A DNA stretch of 64,000 bases from Catalinimonas alkaloidigena. Its GTDB lineage: Bacteria > Bacteroidota > Bacteroidia > Cytophagales > Cyclobacteriaceae. The notes under the pieces were generated by a model that worked only from the letters and a program-made list of their open reading frames with translations, did no database searches and was not told the origin of the DNA. Each line of letters starts with the position of its first letter. Position 1 is the stretch's first letter. The stretch spans positions 3,415,001 through 3,479,000 of the forward strand of contig NZ_JAQFIL010000001.1 in NCBI RefSeq assembly GCF_029504655.1, read 5' to 3'. A program made the translations under genes and the position numbers. Positions 17,509 through 26,669 of the stretch are shown piece after piece.

Positions 17509-18912
17509 ATGATGAAAAAACAACCTAAGCAAAAAGGTAAAGCAATGCAAAGGAGAGATTTTTTGAAAGGCTCTGCCATGTCAGCAGCGTCATTCATGAT
17601 CGTTCCCCGCCATGTCATTGGAGGTAAAGGATACAAAGCGCCCAGTGACACGGTAAATGTTGCCGCCATCGGAGCCGGGGGTATGGGTGCTTCTAACATG
17701 AGCCGCCTGACCAGTCAAAATATCGTTGCGCTGGCTGACTGCGACCACAATTGGGTAAGAGAGTCTGTCTCCAGAGATAGTCGTGCTGACTTGAGAGCAG
17801 CATATGAAAAGGCAAAATGGTATAAGGATTTTCGTGAGATGCTGGAAAACCAGAAAGATATTGATGCAGTGGTGATCGCCACACCTGATCATGTCCATGC
17901 TGCTGCGGCTAATATGGCTATGAAAATGGGCAAACATGTTTACGTACAAAAACCTCTAACATACACTGTGCATGAGGCACGTACGCTCCGAAAAACTGCT
18001 CAGGAAACCGGCGTAGTAACCCAAATGGGAAACCAGGGACACTCCAGCGATGATGCACGCCGTATCAACGAATGGATACAGGCAGGTGCCATAGGCCCGG
18101 TACGTAAGGTACATGTCTGGACTAACCGTCCTATCTGGCCACAGGGTATTGACCGTCCTGAAGGCAAGGCAAAAGTTCCAAAAGACCTGGCCTGGGATAT
18201 TTTCCTTGGCCCTGCTCCTTATGTGGAGTATAGCCCTGAGTATCATCCATTTGCCTGGAGAGGCTGGACAGATTATGGTGTAGGAGCCTTGGGCGACATG
18301 GGAGCTCACCTGATTGACCACCCTTACTGGGCTTTAGGGCTTGATTACCCCGACACCGTAGAAGCTTCTTCAACTCCCTGGGGAGGAGAAGATGACAGCA
18401 AAGTTTCTTATCCACTGGCCACCACCGTGCATTATACCTTCCCTGCCCGCGGTATGTATCCCGAAGTAGAGATGCACTGGTATGATGGAGGATTGATGCC
18501 TTCCCGCCCCTCAGTATTACCTGATGAGGTAAAACTGGACAGAGGAGGTGGGGTTATCTTTGAAGGTGAGAAAGGTATACTGATGCACGAAACTTATGGT
18601 TCAAACCCTCAGATGTATCCTCAATCCTTGATGCAGGAGTATGCTGATGTTCCCCAGACTTATGAGAGAATAGAAGGTGGGCGCGACGCGCATGAGATGA
18701 ACTGGATAAGAGCGATATTAGGTGAAGAAAAAGCATGCAGCCCGTTTGAGTATGCGGCACCGCTTACTGAAACTATGTTACTGGGTGTTGTGGCCCTACA
18801 CACTCCAGGCGAAACACTACGTTATGATGGTAAGAAAATGGAGTTTACCAATAAGCCTGAAGCTAACAAACACCTGAGTCGTGATTATCGTGATGGCTGG
18901 ACTTTAAGTTAA
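17509..18912 (+). CDS. Exported Gfo/Idh/MocA family oxidoreductase
   Basis: 467 residues. A Tat signal ([20 protein letters not shown], from residue 14) precedes a Rossmann fold with [12 protein letters not shown]. The family EKP-type motif is VYVQKPL, with Gln in place of the usual Glu. A C-terminal alpha/beta domain contains [13 protein letters not shown] with the usual His. Relatives are NAD(P)-dependent sugar or inositol dehydrogenases, often exported in Bacteroidota. The first ATG at 17509 gives a 12-residue basic n-region; an ATG at 17545 (MQRRDF) is an equally good start. It converges with a second Gfo/Idh/MocA gene; they share a bidirectional terminator. Confidence 0.9.
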   Translation: MMKKQPKQKGKAMQRRDFLKGSAMSAASFMIVPRHVIGGKGYKAPSDTVNVAAIGAGGMGASNMSRLTSQNIVALADCDHNWVRESVSRDSRADLRAAYEKAKWYKDFREMLENQKDIDAVVIATPDHVHAAAANMAMKMGKHVYVQKPLTYTVHEARTLRKTAQETGVVTQMGNQGHSSDDARRINEWIQAGAIGPVRKVHVWTNRPIWPQGIDRPEGKAKVPKDLAWDIFLGPAPYVEYSPEYHPFAWRGWTDYGVGALGDMGAHLIDHPYWALGLDYPDTVEASSTPWGGEDDSKVSYPLATTVHYTFPARGMYPEVEMHWYDGGLMPSRPSVLPDEVKLDRGGGVIFEGEKGILMHETYGSNPQMYPQSLMQEYADVPQTYERIEGGRDAHEMNWIRAILGEEKACSPFEYAAPLTETMLLGVVALHTPGETLRYDGKKMEFTNKPEANKHLSRDYRDGWTLS

Positions 18913-18929
18913 TTCATATCAACGCAATT

Positions 18930-18964
18930 AATGCCTTACTTCTACGATTTTGAAGTAAGGCATT
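18930..18964 (+). terminator. Bidirectional terminator between two oxidoreductase genes
   Basis: AATGCCTTACTTC (18930-18942) and GAAGTAAGGCATT (18952-18964) form a perfect 13-bp stem between the convergent genes. T-rich sequence follows on the plus strand. It can serve both strands. Confidence 0.7.
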
Positions 18965-18982
18965 ACTATTTAAACCCTTTCA

Positions 18983-20080
18983 TTATCGTAGATAAATCGT
19001 ACTTCCAGATGAAGCCGATAATTTAGCGGCATCCAATATCTCAACTACGATTAGGTTGTTTTCCAAAGAAGAAAGATCAGAAGGTTTGACTATCACTTCT
19101 TTACGCACAACCGCTGATAAATATTCAAAAGGATCTTGAAAGGGAAAGGCTGAATCCTCAACCTTAAACTCCTCCTCAGGTTCTCCATCTTTTCTGATTT
19201 TCATATCTTCCGCATTCAAGGCATATATATAGCCTGTCTTACCATAAACTGACATATCTTTTCTACTAAAAGGCCAGTTCCAGGAAGCCTGAATAATACC
19301 CTGCGATTGTGGATAAGTTACTATAATAGTCGCCTCATCGTCCACCCGGGGATAAATTTCCGGCTTAATTTGTTGTACTACCGCACTTATGCTTTCCGGT
19401 CTTTGTCCCTTCATCAGCCAGGTAATGAGGTTAGCACCATAACAACCAAAATCAACCAATGCCCCTCCCCCATTCTTTTCAGGGTCAGTCAGCCAGCTTA
19501 GAAACTCACCGCTCACTCCGATTTCTTTGGGACCTTTGTGGCCATCCCTCACTACAACTTTGCGCAGTTCTCCGATAGAGTTTTTATCATGCACTTCAGC
19601 GTACACTCTATGATTAGAAGGATACCAGGTGGTTTCATAGTTGGTGATTACTTCTATATCATACTGATGGGCAAGTTTGGCGATTTCACGGGCATCTCCC
19701 ATATTCGTAGCCAGTGGCTTTTCCACCATTACATCTATGTTTTTTGGAGCGCAGGCCTGAACAACGGCCAGGTGGTTACTTATTTCATTGAATGCTGTAA
19801 CTGCTTCCGGCTCAGTTGCTTCCAGCATGCTCTCAATATCCGGATAAACAATATCCATGCTAAACCCATACTGATCGGCATAGCGTCGGGCCAATGCGCG
19901 ATTAGGCTCAGCGATACCTACTATATTGACTTCTCCTTCTTTAGCCTGACGTAAAATCCAGTGTACATGATCATGTACCAAACCTGCAACACCAATTTTC
20001 ACACTGGTTTTATCTTGCGCAGTAAGAGGCATTGAAATTATACATAGGAGTAGGCTGCTGATGATAACTATTCTTCTCAT
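18983..20080 (-). CDS. Exported Gfo/Idh/MocA family oxidoreductase
   Basis: 365 residues with a Sec-type signal peptide (IVIISSLLLCIISMPLTAQD). The Rossmann region reads VKIGVAGLVHDHVHWIL, a variant of GxGxxG in which the second and third Gly are replaced, and the EKP motif is intact (VMVEKPLATN). GGGALVDFGCYGANLITWLM is the usual C-terminal domain helix. It is probably a periplasmic or lipoprotein-like dehydrogenase of a sugar derivative. The altered Gly motif could weaken or alter cofactor binding. The two oxidoreductases are convergent, so not one operon. Confidence 0.86.
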   Translation of the reverse strand: MRRIVIISSLLLCIISMPLTAQDKTSVKIGVAGLVHDHVHWILRQAKEGEVNIVGIAEPNRALARRYADQYGFSMDIVYPDIESMLEATEPEAVTAFNEISNHLAVVQACAPKNIDVMVEKPLATNMGDAREIAKLAHQYDIEVITNYETTWYPSNHRVYAEVHDKNSIGELRKVVVRDGHKGPKEIGVSGEFLSWLTDPEKNGGGALVDFGCYGANLITWLMKGQRPESISAVVQQIKPEIYPRVDDEATIIVTYPQSQGIIQASWNWPFSRKDMSVYGKTGYIYALNAEDMKIRKDGEPEEEFKVEDSAFPFQDPFEYLSAVVRKEVIVKPSDLSSLENNLIVVEILDAAKLSASSGSTIYLR

Positions 20081-20143
20081 GCCTGTAAATATAAGGGAAT
20101 TGCCGTACTCAACAAGAGAAGTAAGAAGTAGCTAATACTGTTC

Positions 20144-20692
20144 TTATAGTTGCCAGATTCCCTTAAAAGCTATTTCTTCAACAGCTTTTCTTTCTTTGTT
20201 AGGCCTGTCACTGTTTCCCAGATAACCCATAGCCATCATAACGATAGGTTCGTACCCTTCGGGAATGTTAAGCACTTCAACAGCTTTTTGGGGCATAAAG
20301 CCAGCCATCTGATGCATATATAGATCTTCTTCAGTAGCCTTTAATGTCATAAAACTTACGGCTGCACCCGTATCGTACCAGGCATGGCGATTAACTTTGC
20401 CGTTAGAAGAAAAGGTTTTTTTAGCGACTCCTACTATGAGAACTGGAGCATCTTCCGCCCATCTCTGATTGAACTCATTTAAACATGAGAGAAGTCTTTG
20501 GTACTCCTCCGTTTGACTTTTCGTGGCATAAATAAATCGCCAGGGCTGTTCATTATAGCTTGAAGGCGCTAAACGAGCTGCCTCAAATATTTTTTTCAAA
20601 GTACTTTCATCCACGCTTTCATTTGAAAATGATCTGGGACTGTATCTTTTCTCCAGCAAAGTGGATAAAGTACCTGTAGTTGTATTTTCCAT
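20144..20692 (-). CDS. Nitroreductase family protein
   Basis: 182 residues. The FMN-binding motif is RYSPRSFSNESV, then AARLAPSSYNEQPWRFIY, both typical of NfnB/NADH-dependent nitroreductases. A mid-protein glycine-rich stretch (DTGAAVSFMTL) and MAMGYLG also fit. The protein reduces nitro or quinone-type substrates with NAD(P)H in the cytoplasm; the true substrate is unknown. It is the last gene of a long minus-strand run, 95 bp after the SUI1-type gene. Confidence 0.9.
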   Translation of the reverse strand: MENTTTGTLSTLLEKRYSPRSFSNESVDESTLKKIFEAARLAPSSYNEQPWRFIYATKSQTEEYQRLLSCLNEFNQRWAEDAPVLIVGVAKKTFSSNGKVNRHAWYDTGAAVSFMTLKATEEDLYMHQMAGFMPQKAVEVLNIPEGYEPIVMMAMGYLGNSDRPNKERKAVEEIAFKGIWQL

Positions 20693-20787
20693 AGTCCAGT
20701 TTATTAAATGTTATAAACAAATGTTGTATATACAATTACGGTATTGGAAACAAATTGTTTAACAACTACTTACCAGGTATCACCGAT

Positions 20788-21135
20788 TCAACCTCCAGAC
20801 TTCTTAGCTTTATAGCCTTCTTTATGCAGCACATCCATCACTTTGTCACGCACATCTCCCTGTATTAATACTTCTCCGTCTTTGGCTGAGCCACCTACTC
20901 CACATTTAGATTTAAGCAGTTTACCCAGTTCTTTTAGATCTTCAGCGGTGCCGACAAAACCTGTGATCAGTGTCACCTGTTTACCCCCTCTTGACTTGCG
21001 ATCCAGCATTACGCGCAGATCCTGATCTGCTGGAGAAAGTGTCTCCTCTTCCTGTGCTTCATTATAATCGTAATCAAAGTTCTGGTTGGTGGAATAAACC
21101 ACCCCTTCCCTGTTTTTCTTGTTCTTTTTGCTCAT
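20788..21135 (-). CDS. SUI1/YciH family translation initiation factor-like protein
   Basis: 115 residues. The C-terminal half has the eIF1/SUI1 core: QVTLITGFVGTAEDLKELGK, LKSKCGVGGSAKDGEVLIQG and DKVMDVLHKEGYKAKKSGG. The N-terminal ~45 residues are polar and charged. Bacterial YciH homologues resemble eIF1 and may influence initiation fidelity, though their role is not settled. It is encoded 51 bp after a TruC-like gene, both translation-related. Confidence 0.9.
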   Translation of the reverse strand: MSKKNKKNREGVVYSTNQNFDYDYNEAQEEETLSPADQDLRVMLDRKSRGGKQVTLITGFVGTAEDLKELGKLLKSKCGVGGSAKDGEVLIQGDVRDKVMDVLHKEGYKAKKSGG

Positions 21136-21186
21136 AGTAGATCTATTTTTTTAGATTGAAAATTTAAAAAAAATTCAATTCATTGT

Positions 21187-21882
21187 TCATTTATCAAAAC
21201 TTGATTGCCAATGCATCAAATCCATCATTCGTTGAAACTCGGATTGAAGGCCGGCCCGTATTAAAACAGCATTATTTTTTATCGGGTGCGTAAACTCAAG
21301 TTGGTAAGCATGTAATAGCATCGTGTCCATTTGCCAGCGCTCTTTAAAAAATCTATTCTGCTTGTTACATCCATGGGGCCTGTCTCCAATAATAGGATGG
21401 CGGATATGGCTCAAATGTTTACGAATCTGATGCATTCTTCCGGTTTTAGGTTGTACGTTTAACAAAGAGTAGCGTGCTGTCAGGTATCTGCCGAAGGGAA
21501 TATCCAGTTCTGCTCTGCTTACAGTACTAAATTCAGTGTAAGCTTCCTGCAGCTTGCCATTTTCTTTTCGCAGCGGATAATCAATTTCCACTGCATCTTC
21601 AGTATAGCCCCTTACAATTGCCAGATACCGCTTTCTAACCAGATTATGGGCAAACAATTCCTGCGTTTTTTTATGTGTGACTTCATCTAAAGCAAAAAGC
21701 AACACACCTCCTGTTTTACGGTCGAGCCGATGCACCGGATACACGGTTTGCTCTATCTGGTCACGTAACATTTGTAAGGCAAATTCTGTGGCGTCTTTAG
21801 CAATTCGTGATCTGTGAACCAGCAATCCGTGTGGTTTGTTGATAGCTAAGAAATGCTCATCCCGATAGATGATTTCCAGCAT
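21187..21882 (-). CDS. RluA-family RNA pseudouridine synthase, TruC-like
   Basis: 231 residues, a single catalytic domain without an S4 domain. The catalytic motif is VHRLDRKTGGVLLFAL (Asp54), and GRMHQIRKHLSH is the conserved RNA-binding segment. Length and domain content fit TruC, which makes pseudouridine 65 in tRNA, more than the larger RluD-type enzymes; the exact target is inferred. The start lies 3 bp after the end of the PLP decarboxylase gene, suggesting co-transcription. Confidence 0.88.
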   Translation of the reverse strand: MLEIIYRDEHFLAINKPHGLLVHRSRIAKDATEFALQMLRDQIEQTVYPVHRLDRKTGGVLLFALDEVTHKKTQELFAHNLVRKRYLAIVRGYTEDAVEIDYPLRKENGKLQEAYTEFSTVSRAELDIPFGRYLTARYSLLNVQPKTGRMHQIRKHLSHIRHPIIGDRPHGCNKQNRFFKERWQMDTMLLHAYQLEFTHPIKNNAVLIRAGLQSEFQRMMDLMHWQSSFDK

Positions 21883-21885
21883 TAT

Positions 21886-23319
21886 TTAAGGCGTATGTAT
21901 CTTTCTTGCAGTATCCTGAATGATCTTCCAGGATTCCATCACATGATTTCGCGCCACGCTGCTTTGCCCGATTACCATTCTGATGAGGAACCGCCCGTCT
22001 ACTTTGGTATGGGTAAGGTAAAGCTTTCCTGATGCATTGAGCTGTTCCATAAGTTGTTGATTAATGTCATTCAATTGTTTTTGACCCAAAATATCTTGGG
22101 GTTGATAATAAAACGCCAATAAATTCATGCGTTGTACTTTCAGCACAAAATCACTTTGTTGCCTAATTAATGCTCCCAATTCCTCGGTCAGACTGATATG
22201 TTGTTTGATGGTCTCCTGTAAACCATTTATGCCGAAGCTCCGCAGTACAAACCATACCTTTAAAGCCCTGAACCTTCTTCCTAAGGGTATTCCCCAATCT
22301 CTATAATCGTTAACTTTTCCACGGCTGGAAGTTTTAAGGTATTCTGGCAAAATAGAAAATGTATTAACCAGGGCTTCGGGATCACGGACAAAATAAGCGG
22401 AACAGTCAAAATGAGTCATCAGCCATTTGTGGGGGTTAAAAACAAAGCTGTCTACTCCTTCTATGCCTTGTAAATAATGCTGGTATTCAGGAAGGATAAA
22501 AGCAGATCCTGCATAGGCGGCATCTACGTGCAGCCAGATATCAAACGCCTTGCAAATTACTGCTATTTCATCAAGGTCATCAAAAGCCAGGGTACCGGTG
22601 GTCCCTAACGCGGCGACCACACATAGAGGTTGGTAATCATCTTTCAGGTCTTTTTCAATTGCCAGCTTAAGCAGATCTGTCCTCATACGTTGCGCTTCAT
22701 CAACCGGTATTTTGACCAGGTTCTCCCTGCCCAGGCCCATGATTTTCACACCTTTCTCTACCGAAGAATGGGTTTCAGCAGAGCAGTATACCCGCATTTT
22801 TTTGAGGTGTTGAATCCCTTTTTCGTTACTTTCAGAAGTGGTTTTCTTTTCCCGTGCTGTAAGCATGGCGCATAGCGTAGCAGTTGAGGCAGTGTCTTGT
22901 ATTACGCCTGAAAATGCTTTAGGTAAACCTAAGATATCTCTCAACCAAAGCATGACTTTCTCCTCCAGCTCGGCCGCTGCCGGAGAAGTTTCCCATATCA
23001 TACACTGCGCTCCCAGCGCGGACATAAGCATTTCGCCTAGCATAGATGGAAAGCTTGCGTTTGCAGGAAAGTAAGCATAGAAATTAGGACTCTGCCAGTG
23101 GGTAACACCCGGCAGGATGATCTTTTGAAAATCGGCGAAGATTTGCTCCATAGGCTCACCCTGCTCAGGGGCTGATGGAGGAAGCTGATTGTAAATCTCA
23201 CCCGGCTGTACCTGAGACTTTACCGGATACTTTTCTATCTCCTGGTAGAAATCCGCTATCCAGTCAACCATCCGGTGCGCATGTTTCCTAAATTCTTCAG
23301 CAGAGTGCATTTTTTCCAT
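21886..23319 (-). CDS. PLP-dependent aromatic L-amino-acid decarboxylase family protein
   Basis: About 477 residues. Class II decarboxylase features are clear: HVDAAYAGSAFILPEY with the PLP-contacting Asp, and VFNPHKWLMTHFDCSAY with the PLP lysine in NPHKW. The N-terminus EEFRKHAHRMVDWIADFY is the typical start of DOPA/tryptophan/tyrosine decarboxylases. The enzyme converts an aromatic amino acid to its amine; which one is not predictable. Upstream starts exist (GTG at 23361, ATG at 23343); I chose ATG 23319 because homology begins with it or with the ATG at 23310. Confidence 0.87.
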   Translation of the reverse strand: MEKMHSAEEFRKHAHRMVDWIADFYQEIEKYPVKSQVQPGEIYNQLPPSAPEQGEPMEQIFADFQKIILPGVTHWQSPNFYAYFPANASFPSMLGEMLMSALGAQCMIWETSPAAAELEEKVMLWLRDILGLPKAFSGVIQDTASTATLCAMLTAREKKTTSESNEKGIQHLKKMRVYCSAETHSSVEKGVKIMGLGRENLVKIPVDEAQRMRTDLLKLAIEKDLKDDYQPLCVVAALGTTGTLAFDDLDEIAVICKAFDIWLHVDAAYAGSAFILPEYQHYLQGIEGVDSFVFNPHKWLMTHFDCSAYFVRDPEALVNTFSILPEYLKTSSRGKVNDYRDWGIPLGRRFRALKVWFVLRSFGINGLQETIKQHISLTEELGALIRQQSDFVLKVQRMNLLAFYYQPQDILGQKQLNDINQQLMEQLNASGKLYLTHTKVDGRFLIRMVIGQSSVARNHVMESWKIIQDTARKIHTP

Positions 23320-23373
23320 TTCACTTAAGCCTTCAAAGATCATAAAATATGCAAAGATCACCAGTTTTCTAAC

Positions 23374-23826
23374 TTACTTTGTGTTCTCAAAGATATTTAA
23401 AAGTTTGTACAAGGTAGCTTTAAACTGTAGCGTTTCAGTTTCACTCATAGCTTCAGCATGCACCTCATCAAAGATTTGTTGAGGGATACAAACTGCTTTT
23501 TGCTGCAAAGCGCTCCCTTTTGGAGTGAGGCTCACTTCCACGCGTCGCTCATCAGTTGTTGAACGATTTCTTTGGACCAACGCCTTCTTTTCCATTCTTT
23601 TCAGTAAGGGCGTCAGGGTGTTGGTTTCTAATAAAAGTGAACCGCTAAGCTCAGTCACACTTTTCTGCCCTTCCTTCCAGAGTATGAGAAGCACCAAATA
23701 TTGAGGATATGTGATATCCAGTTGATTTAACAAAGGTGTATATAGTTTCGTAACCATCCTGGATACCGCATAGAGGGGAAAACAGATCTGATTCTCCAGC
23801 CATAAAGCTTCCGGACTAGTTTTCAT
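23374..23826 (-). CDS. MarR family transcriptional regulator (OhrR-like)
   Basis: About 150 residues from ATG 23826. The winged helix core is LDITYPQYLVLLILWKEG, the recognition region LLLETNTLTPLLKRMEKKAL and the wing TTDERRVEVSLTPKG. An N-terminal Cys (ENQICFPLYAVSRM) is at the position of the sensing Cys of OhrR/peroxide-responsive MarR proteins. The start overlaps the glutathione peroxidase stop by 11 bp, so this regulator very likely controls its own operon in response to organic peroxide. Longer open frame upstream lies inside the peroxidase gene and is not used. Confidence 0.88.
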   Translation of the reverse strand: MKTSPEALWLENQICFPLYAVSRMVTKLYTPLLNQLDITYPQYLVLLILWKEGQKSVTELSGSLLLETNTLTPLLKRMEKKALVQRNRSTTDERRVEVSLTPKGSALQQKAVCIPQQIFDEVHAEAMSETETLQFKATLYKLLNIFENTK

Positions 23827-24313
23827 TACGGAAGGTTTTGCGTAAGTATTTATCAATTTTCTCCGGTTTATCTGTTGGCCCAAAGCGTTTGACCGGCTTC
23901 CCCTTACTATCAATCAAAAATTTTGTGAAATTCCATTTGATTCTGCCTCCCAACAATCCACTCAACTGGCTTTTCAGGTATTTGAAGATAGGATGAGCGT
24001 TTTTGCCGTTCACATCTACTTTAGAGAACATCGGAAAGCTAACGCCATAATTCAGGCGGCAGCCTTCTTCAATGGATTTGGCATCACCGGGTTCCTGATT
24101 TGCAAACTGATTGGAGGGAAAGCCCAGCACTACCAGTCCTTTATCTTTATAATTCTGATAGAGTTTTTCAAGCCCGTCAAACTGTGGTGCTAATCCGCAT
24201 TTGCTAGCCGTATTCACCACCAAAACTGTCTTATCCTGAAAGTCACGCATATTGACTTTCTTACCCTGCAGATCCACTGCTTCAAATTCATAAAATCTGG
24301 ATTTCATCTTCAT
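23816..24313 (-). CDS. Glutathione peroxidase family protein (Cys type)
   Basis: 165 residues. The peroxidatic motif NTASKCGLAPQ has Cys39 (not selenocysteine). The Gln motif FPSNQFANQEPG and the Trp motif KWNFTKFLID complete the catalytic triad. Such Cys-type enzymes in bacteria usually take electrons from thioredoxin and reduce organic hydroperoxides. The ATG overlaps the stop of the DoxX gene (TAATG) and its end overlaps the MarR gene, so the three are translationally coupled. Confidence 0.93.
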   Translation of the reverse strand: MKMKSRFYEFEAVDLQGKKVNMRDFQDKTVLVVNTASKCGLAPQFDGLEKLYQNYKDKGLVVLGFPSNQFANQEPGDAKSIEEGCRLNYGVSFPMFSKVDVNGKNAHPIFKYLKSQLSGLLGGRIKWNFTKFLIDSKGKPVKRFGPTDKPEKIDKYLRKTFRNEN

Positions 24314-24675
24314 TATTTTTTAGATCTTTCAATTAATATTTTCAATGCACCACTTGACCATAATGCCCATAAAATCAATAGCAATTGAAAAAACAAACGG
24401 AGCAACCTCGCCCGGTCAGTATCCAGTCCAAAAGCGTCAGTTCCATTGATATACTGGGCAATATTTCCGGGAAAAATGAGTACATAGAAGATGGCTAAAG
24501 CTATTCCCACCCACACCTTTGCCTTAACCCAGAATACCATGCCCAATCCAAGTATAAATTCAACAATACCCGAGAGGATGACTACTACATCTTTACTCAG
24601 AGGTATCCAGTCGGGGACCTGCGCCTGAAACTCCGCACGCTGAAATGTCAAATGTCCGAAGGCGGCAAACAGCAT
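24313..24675 (-). CDS. DoxX-like membrane protein (N-terminus uncertain)
   Basis: 120 residues from the ATG at 24675, with about four hydrophobic helices (DVVVILSGIVEFILGLGMVF, VWVGIALAIFYVLIF, LFFQLLLILWALW). It fits the DoxX/DoxD-like family of small membrane proteins linked to redox homeostasis. The reading frame stays open upstream of the ATG for 18 codons with sequence KIARIVLGPFMLFAAFGHLTF-like, which is the usual first DoxX helix, but has no ATG/GTG/TTG before a TAA. The true N-terminus may therefore use a non-standard start or be damaged. It heads a peroxidase/MarR operon. Confidence 0.75.
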   Translation of the reverse strand: MLFAAFGHLTFQRAEFQAQVPDWIPLSKDVVVILSGIVEFILGLGMVFWVKAKVWVGIALAIFYVLIFPGNIAQYINGTDAFGLDTDRARLLRLFFQLLLILWALWSSGALKILIERSKK

Positions 24676-24829
24676 AAACGGCCCCAGGACGATTCTTGCT
24701 ATTTTTGGAAAGTATTCGTTGAAGTGTTTTTAGCTAACAAGCTATGTTTTTATGGTTATGTCGTGCGCGATATAAACGCATAAACTATAATTATGTTTTT
24801 AAACACTATGCCTTCCCATAATAAAGCGA

Positions 24830-25747
24830 TCAGGTTACATACTCATGGTTAACCGGCTGAATGGGCTGCGGCAATTTTTCCTCACCCATCATTTCCAGCA
24901 GATTAATTTCAATAGTCCGGGTGATCTGATCCAGGGGAATACCAGATGGTATGGGATCAAATGGATTCAGTAAAGATAAACCAATAAGATGGGTGGAATG
25001 AAAAACAAAACCGATCAGCCAGCCCAGTAAGATTGACCATGCCCCTACCAATTGGGTACAAACGAAGGTGATCAGGATCACGAATATCCATATGAAGAGG
25101 CGGGTAAAATAGTGATAAGAAGTAGGAAATACAGTGTTCTTTATACGTTCGGATTTCCCCATACTATCACATAGCCTGACAATCAATTTATTCATTTCCA
25201 TAAAGCGAAAACCATCAATGATCGCTTGCTGCTCCAGTTTTTCAAGATCCCGGGACTGTAGCTCCAGAATCGCGTTATGGATATTGGACTGCCCTGCTAC
25301 CAATTGTATCTCTTCCTCCTCTAAGAATTTCTGATAAGTGGTATTATCAGTATCTTTACGAAGATTGGATTTTAGCGCGTACAGAAACGCCAAGTGCCTC
25401 CTGATCATAAGACTTTGTCTTTGTGACAATGTTGTTTGTTCAGCGCTGGTATTTAATCCACAATAATACAGCAATCCTCTGGCCCAGGAGCGGGAGTCAT
25501 TCACCAGTTCACCCCAGATTTTACGCGCCTCCCACCAGCGATCGTATGCCTGATTATTATTAAAACCAATAAAAAATGCTAATGCGGTACCTAGTAGCGT
25601 AGGTATAATGGTAGGAAGTTCAAAATAATCTCTCAGCACGTACTCCTCAAAAATATAGGCAAGTGTACAGGATAATAATAGAAACAAGTCTGTTTTCCAG
25701 GTAAGTTTTAATATACGCCCGAGTTGAATGTTACGCGAGATGATCAT
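24830..25747 (-). CDS. Bestrophin family anion channel-like protein
   Basis: 305 residues. The bacterial bestrophin (formerly UPF0187) pattern is visible: LTWKTDLFLLLSCTLAY near residue 15-31, then IPTLLGTALAFFIGFNNNQA and YDRWWEARKIWGELVNDSR, the highly conserved cytosolic start of the helical bundle. Two further hydrophobic helices lie near 215-260, and LNPFDPIPSGIPLD near the C-terminus. Family members form pentameric ion channels in the inner membrane. A promoter match lies about 95 bp upstream. It stands alone between operons. Confidence 0.88.
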   Translation of the reverse strand: MIISRNIQLGRILKLTWKTDLFLLLSCTLAYIFEEYVLRDYFELPTIIPTLLGTALAFFIGFNNNQAYDRWWEARKIWGELVNDSRSWARGLLYYCGLNTSAEQTTLSQRQSLMIRRHLAFLYALKSNLRKDTDNTTYQKFLEEEEIQLVAGQSNIHNAILELQSRDLEKLEQQAIIDGFRFMEMNKLIVRLCDSMGKSERIKNTVFPTSYHYFTRLFIWIFVILITFVCTQLVGAWSILLGWLIGFVFHSTHLIGLSLLNPFDPIPSGIPLDQITRTIEINLLEMMGEEKLPQPIQPVNHEYVT

Positions 25748-25840
25748 AGCTTGGTCTCAATAAATGGTTTAGTTTCCTAAAAATATCATTATCCTCTCCC
25801 AAAAAAAAATGATGTAGTCAGGTCAAAGTCTCTATCGCTT

Positions 25841-25869
25841 CAAATGTATAGCATGCTGATTCTTAGCAA
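25841..25869 (-). promoter_or_regulatory. Probable promoter of the bestrophin-like gene
   Basis: On the minus strand, TTG (25869-25867), an 18-base spacer and TACATTTG (25848-25841) match the Bacteroidota TTTG / TAnnTTTG consensus, about 95 bp before the bestrophin ATG. Confidence 0.42.
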
Positions 25870-25877
25870 GCACATAT

Positions 25878-26669
25878 TCACTTCAGCACCTCACTTATTT
25901 TCTTAAAATAAGCTCTGCTGCTGATCAGATCATTATGACCGTAACCCTCCAAAACACTCAGCTTTATACTTTCCTTCGCTGCTTTCAAAGCGCTGGCATG
26001 GACGGGAGGAATCAGTTGATCATCTTCTCCATGAAAGATATACATCGGACAATTCACTTCATCCAGATAATGCAGTGATTCCAGTTTGTATCTGATGATA
26101 AAGGCAGGCACTATGGGCACTTTCTCTCGTATCAACTGCTTCAGACTGGCATAAGGGGAATTGAGTATCAGCTTGTGAGGCCTGTTATGAGCAGCAAGTT
26201 GTATGGCAATCCCGCTACCCATGGATGTACCGGACAAAACGAGATTACTTTCTCCATACCTTTTTTTCAGGTCATCATATACAAATTGGGCATCCCGGAT
26301 GAGCTGGGCTTCACTGCTGATGTTACCATCGCTTTTTCCGTAACCTCTGTAGTCCAGGTACAATACATCATAGCCATTTCTTAAGAATACGTCTGCTCCC
26401 TCTCCCCAGCTGTTGATGGCTCCGCCGTTTCCATGTAAGTAGTATACCACTCCCCTGCTGTTTTTCGTGCTAAAGAGTACGGAATTCAATACTACTCCAT
26501 CCTCTACCTCATAGTTGAGTTCTGCAAAGGGGTAAGGAAATAAGAAAGCATAATCGCTGGAAAGTTGCTCAGGAAAAAATAAGAGCTTTTCCTGAAATGC
26601 ATATAAGAAACCACATGCCACACTGTAAGCTACAACTACTATTAATAAAACTGAGAACAAGTTCTTCAT
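25878..26669 (-). CDS. Alpha/beta hydrolase (serine hydrolase, membrane-anchored or secreted)
   Basis: 263 residues. An N-terminal hydrophobic helix (LFSVLLIVVVAYSVACGFLY) serves as anchor or signal. The oxyanion motif is YYLHGNGGAINSWG, the nucleophile elbow SGTSMGSGIAIQLA, with an acid in FHGEDDQLIPP and the His in EGYGHNDL. This is the layout of ABHD/BEM46-like hydrolases. Substrate unknown. It is 130 bp upstream of the bestrophin gene on the same strand, with a promoter-like motif in between. Confidence 0.88.
   Translation of the reverse strand: MKNLFSVLLIVVVAYSVACGFLYAFQEKLLFFPEQLSSDYAFLFPYPFAELNYEVEDGVVLNSVLFSTKNSRGVVYYLHGNGGAINSWGEGADVFLRNGYDVLYLDYRGYGKSDGNISSEAQLIRDAQFVYDDLKKRYGESNLVLSGTSMGSGIAIQLAAHNRPHKLILNSPYASLKQLIREKVPIVPAFIIRYKLESLHYLDEVNCPMYIFHGEDDQLIPPVHASALKAAKESIKLSVLEGYGHNDLISSRAYFKKISEVLK

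Noticed and set aside
20086..20115. Promoter-like TTG-N19-TATATTTA on the minus strand before the second Gfo/Idh/MocA gene
   Set aside because: It would place the start at the ATG itself (leaderless), so I did not list it as a promoter.
23816..24313. Possible selenocysteine glutathione peroxidase
   Set aside because: The catalytic position is a normal Cys codon and there is no in-frame TGA.
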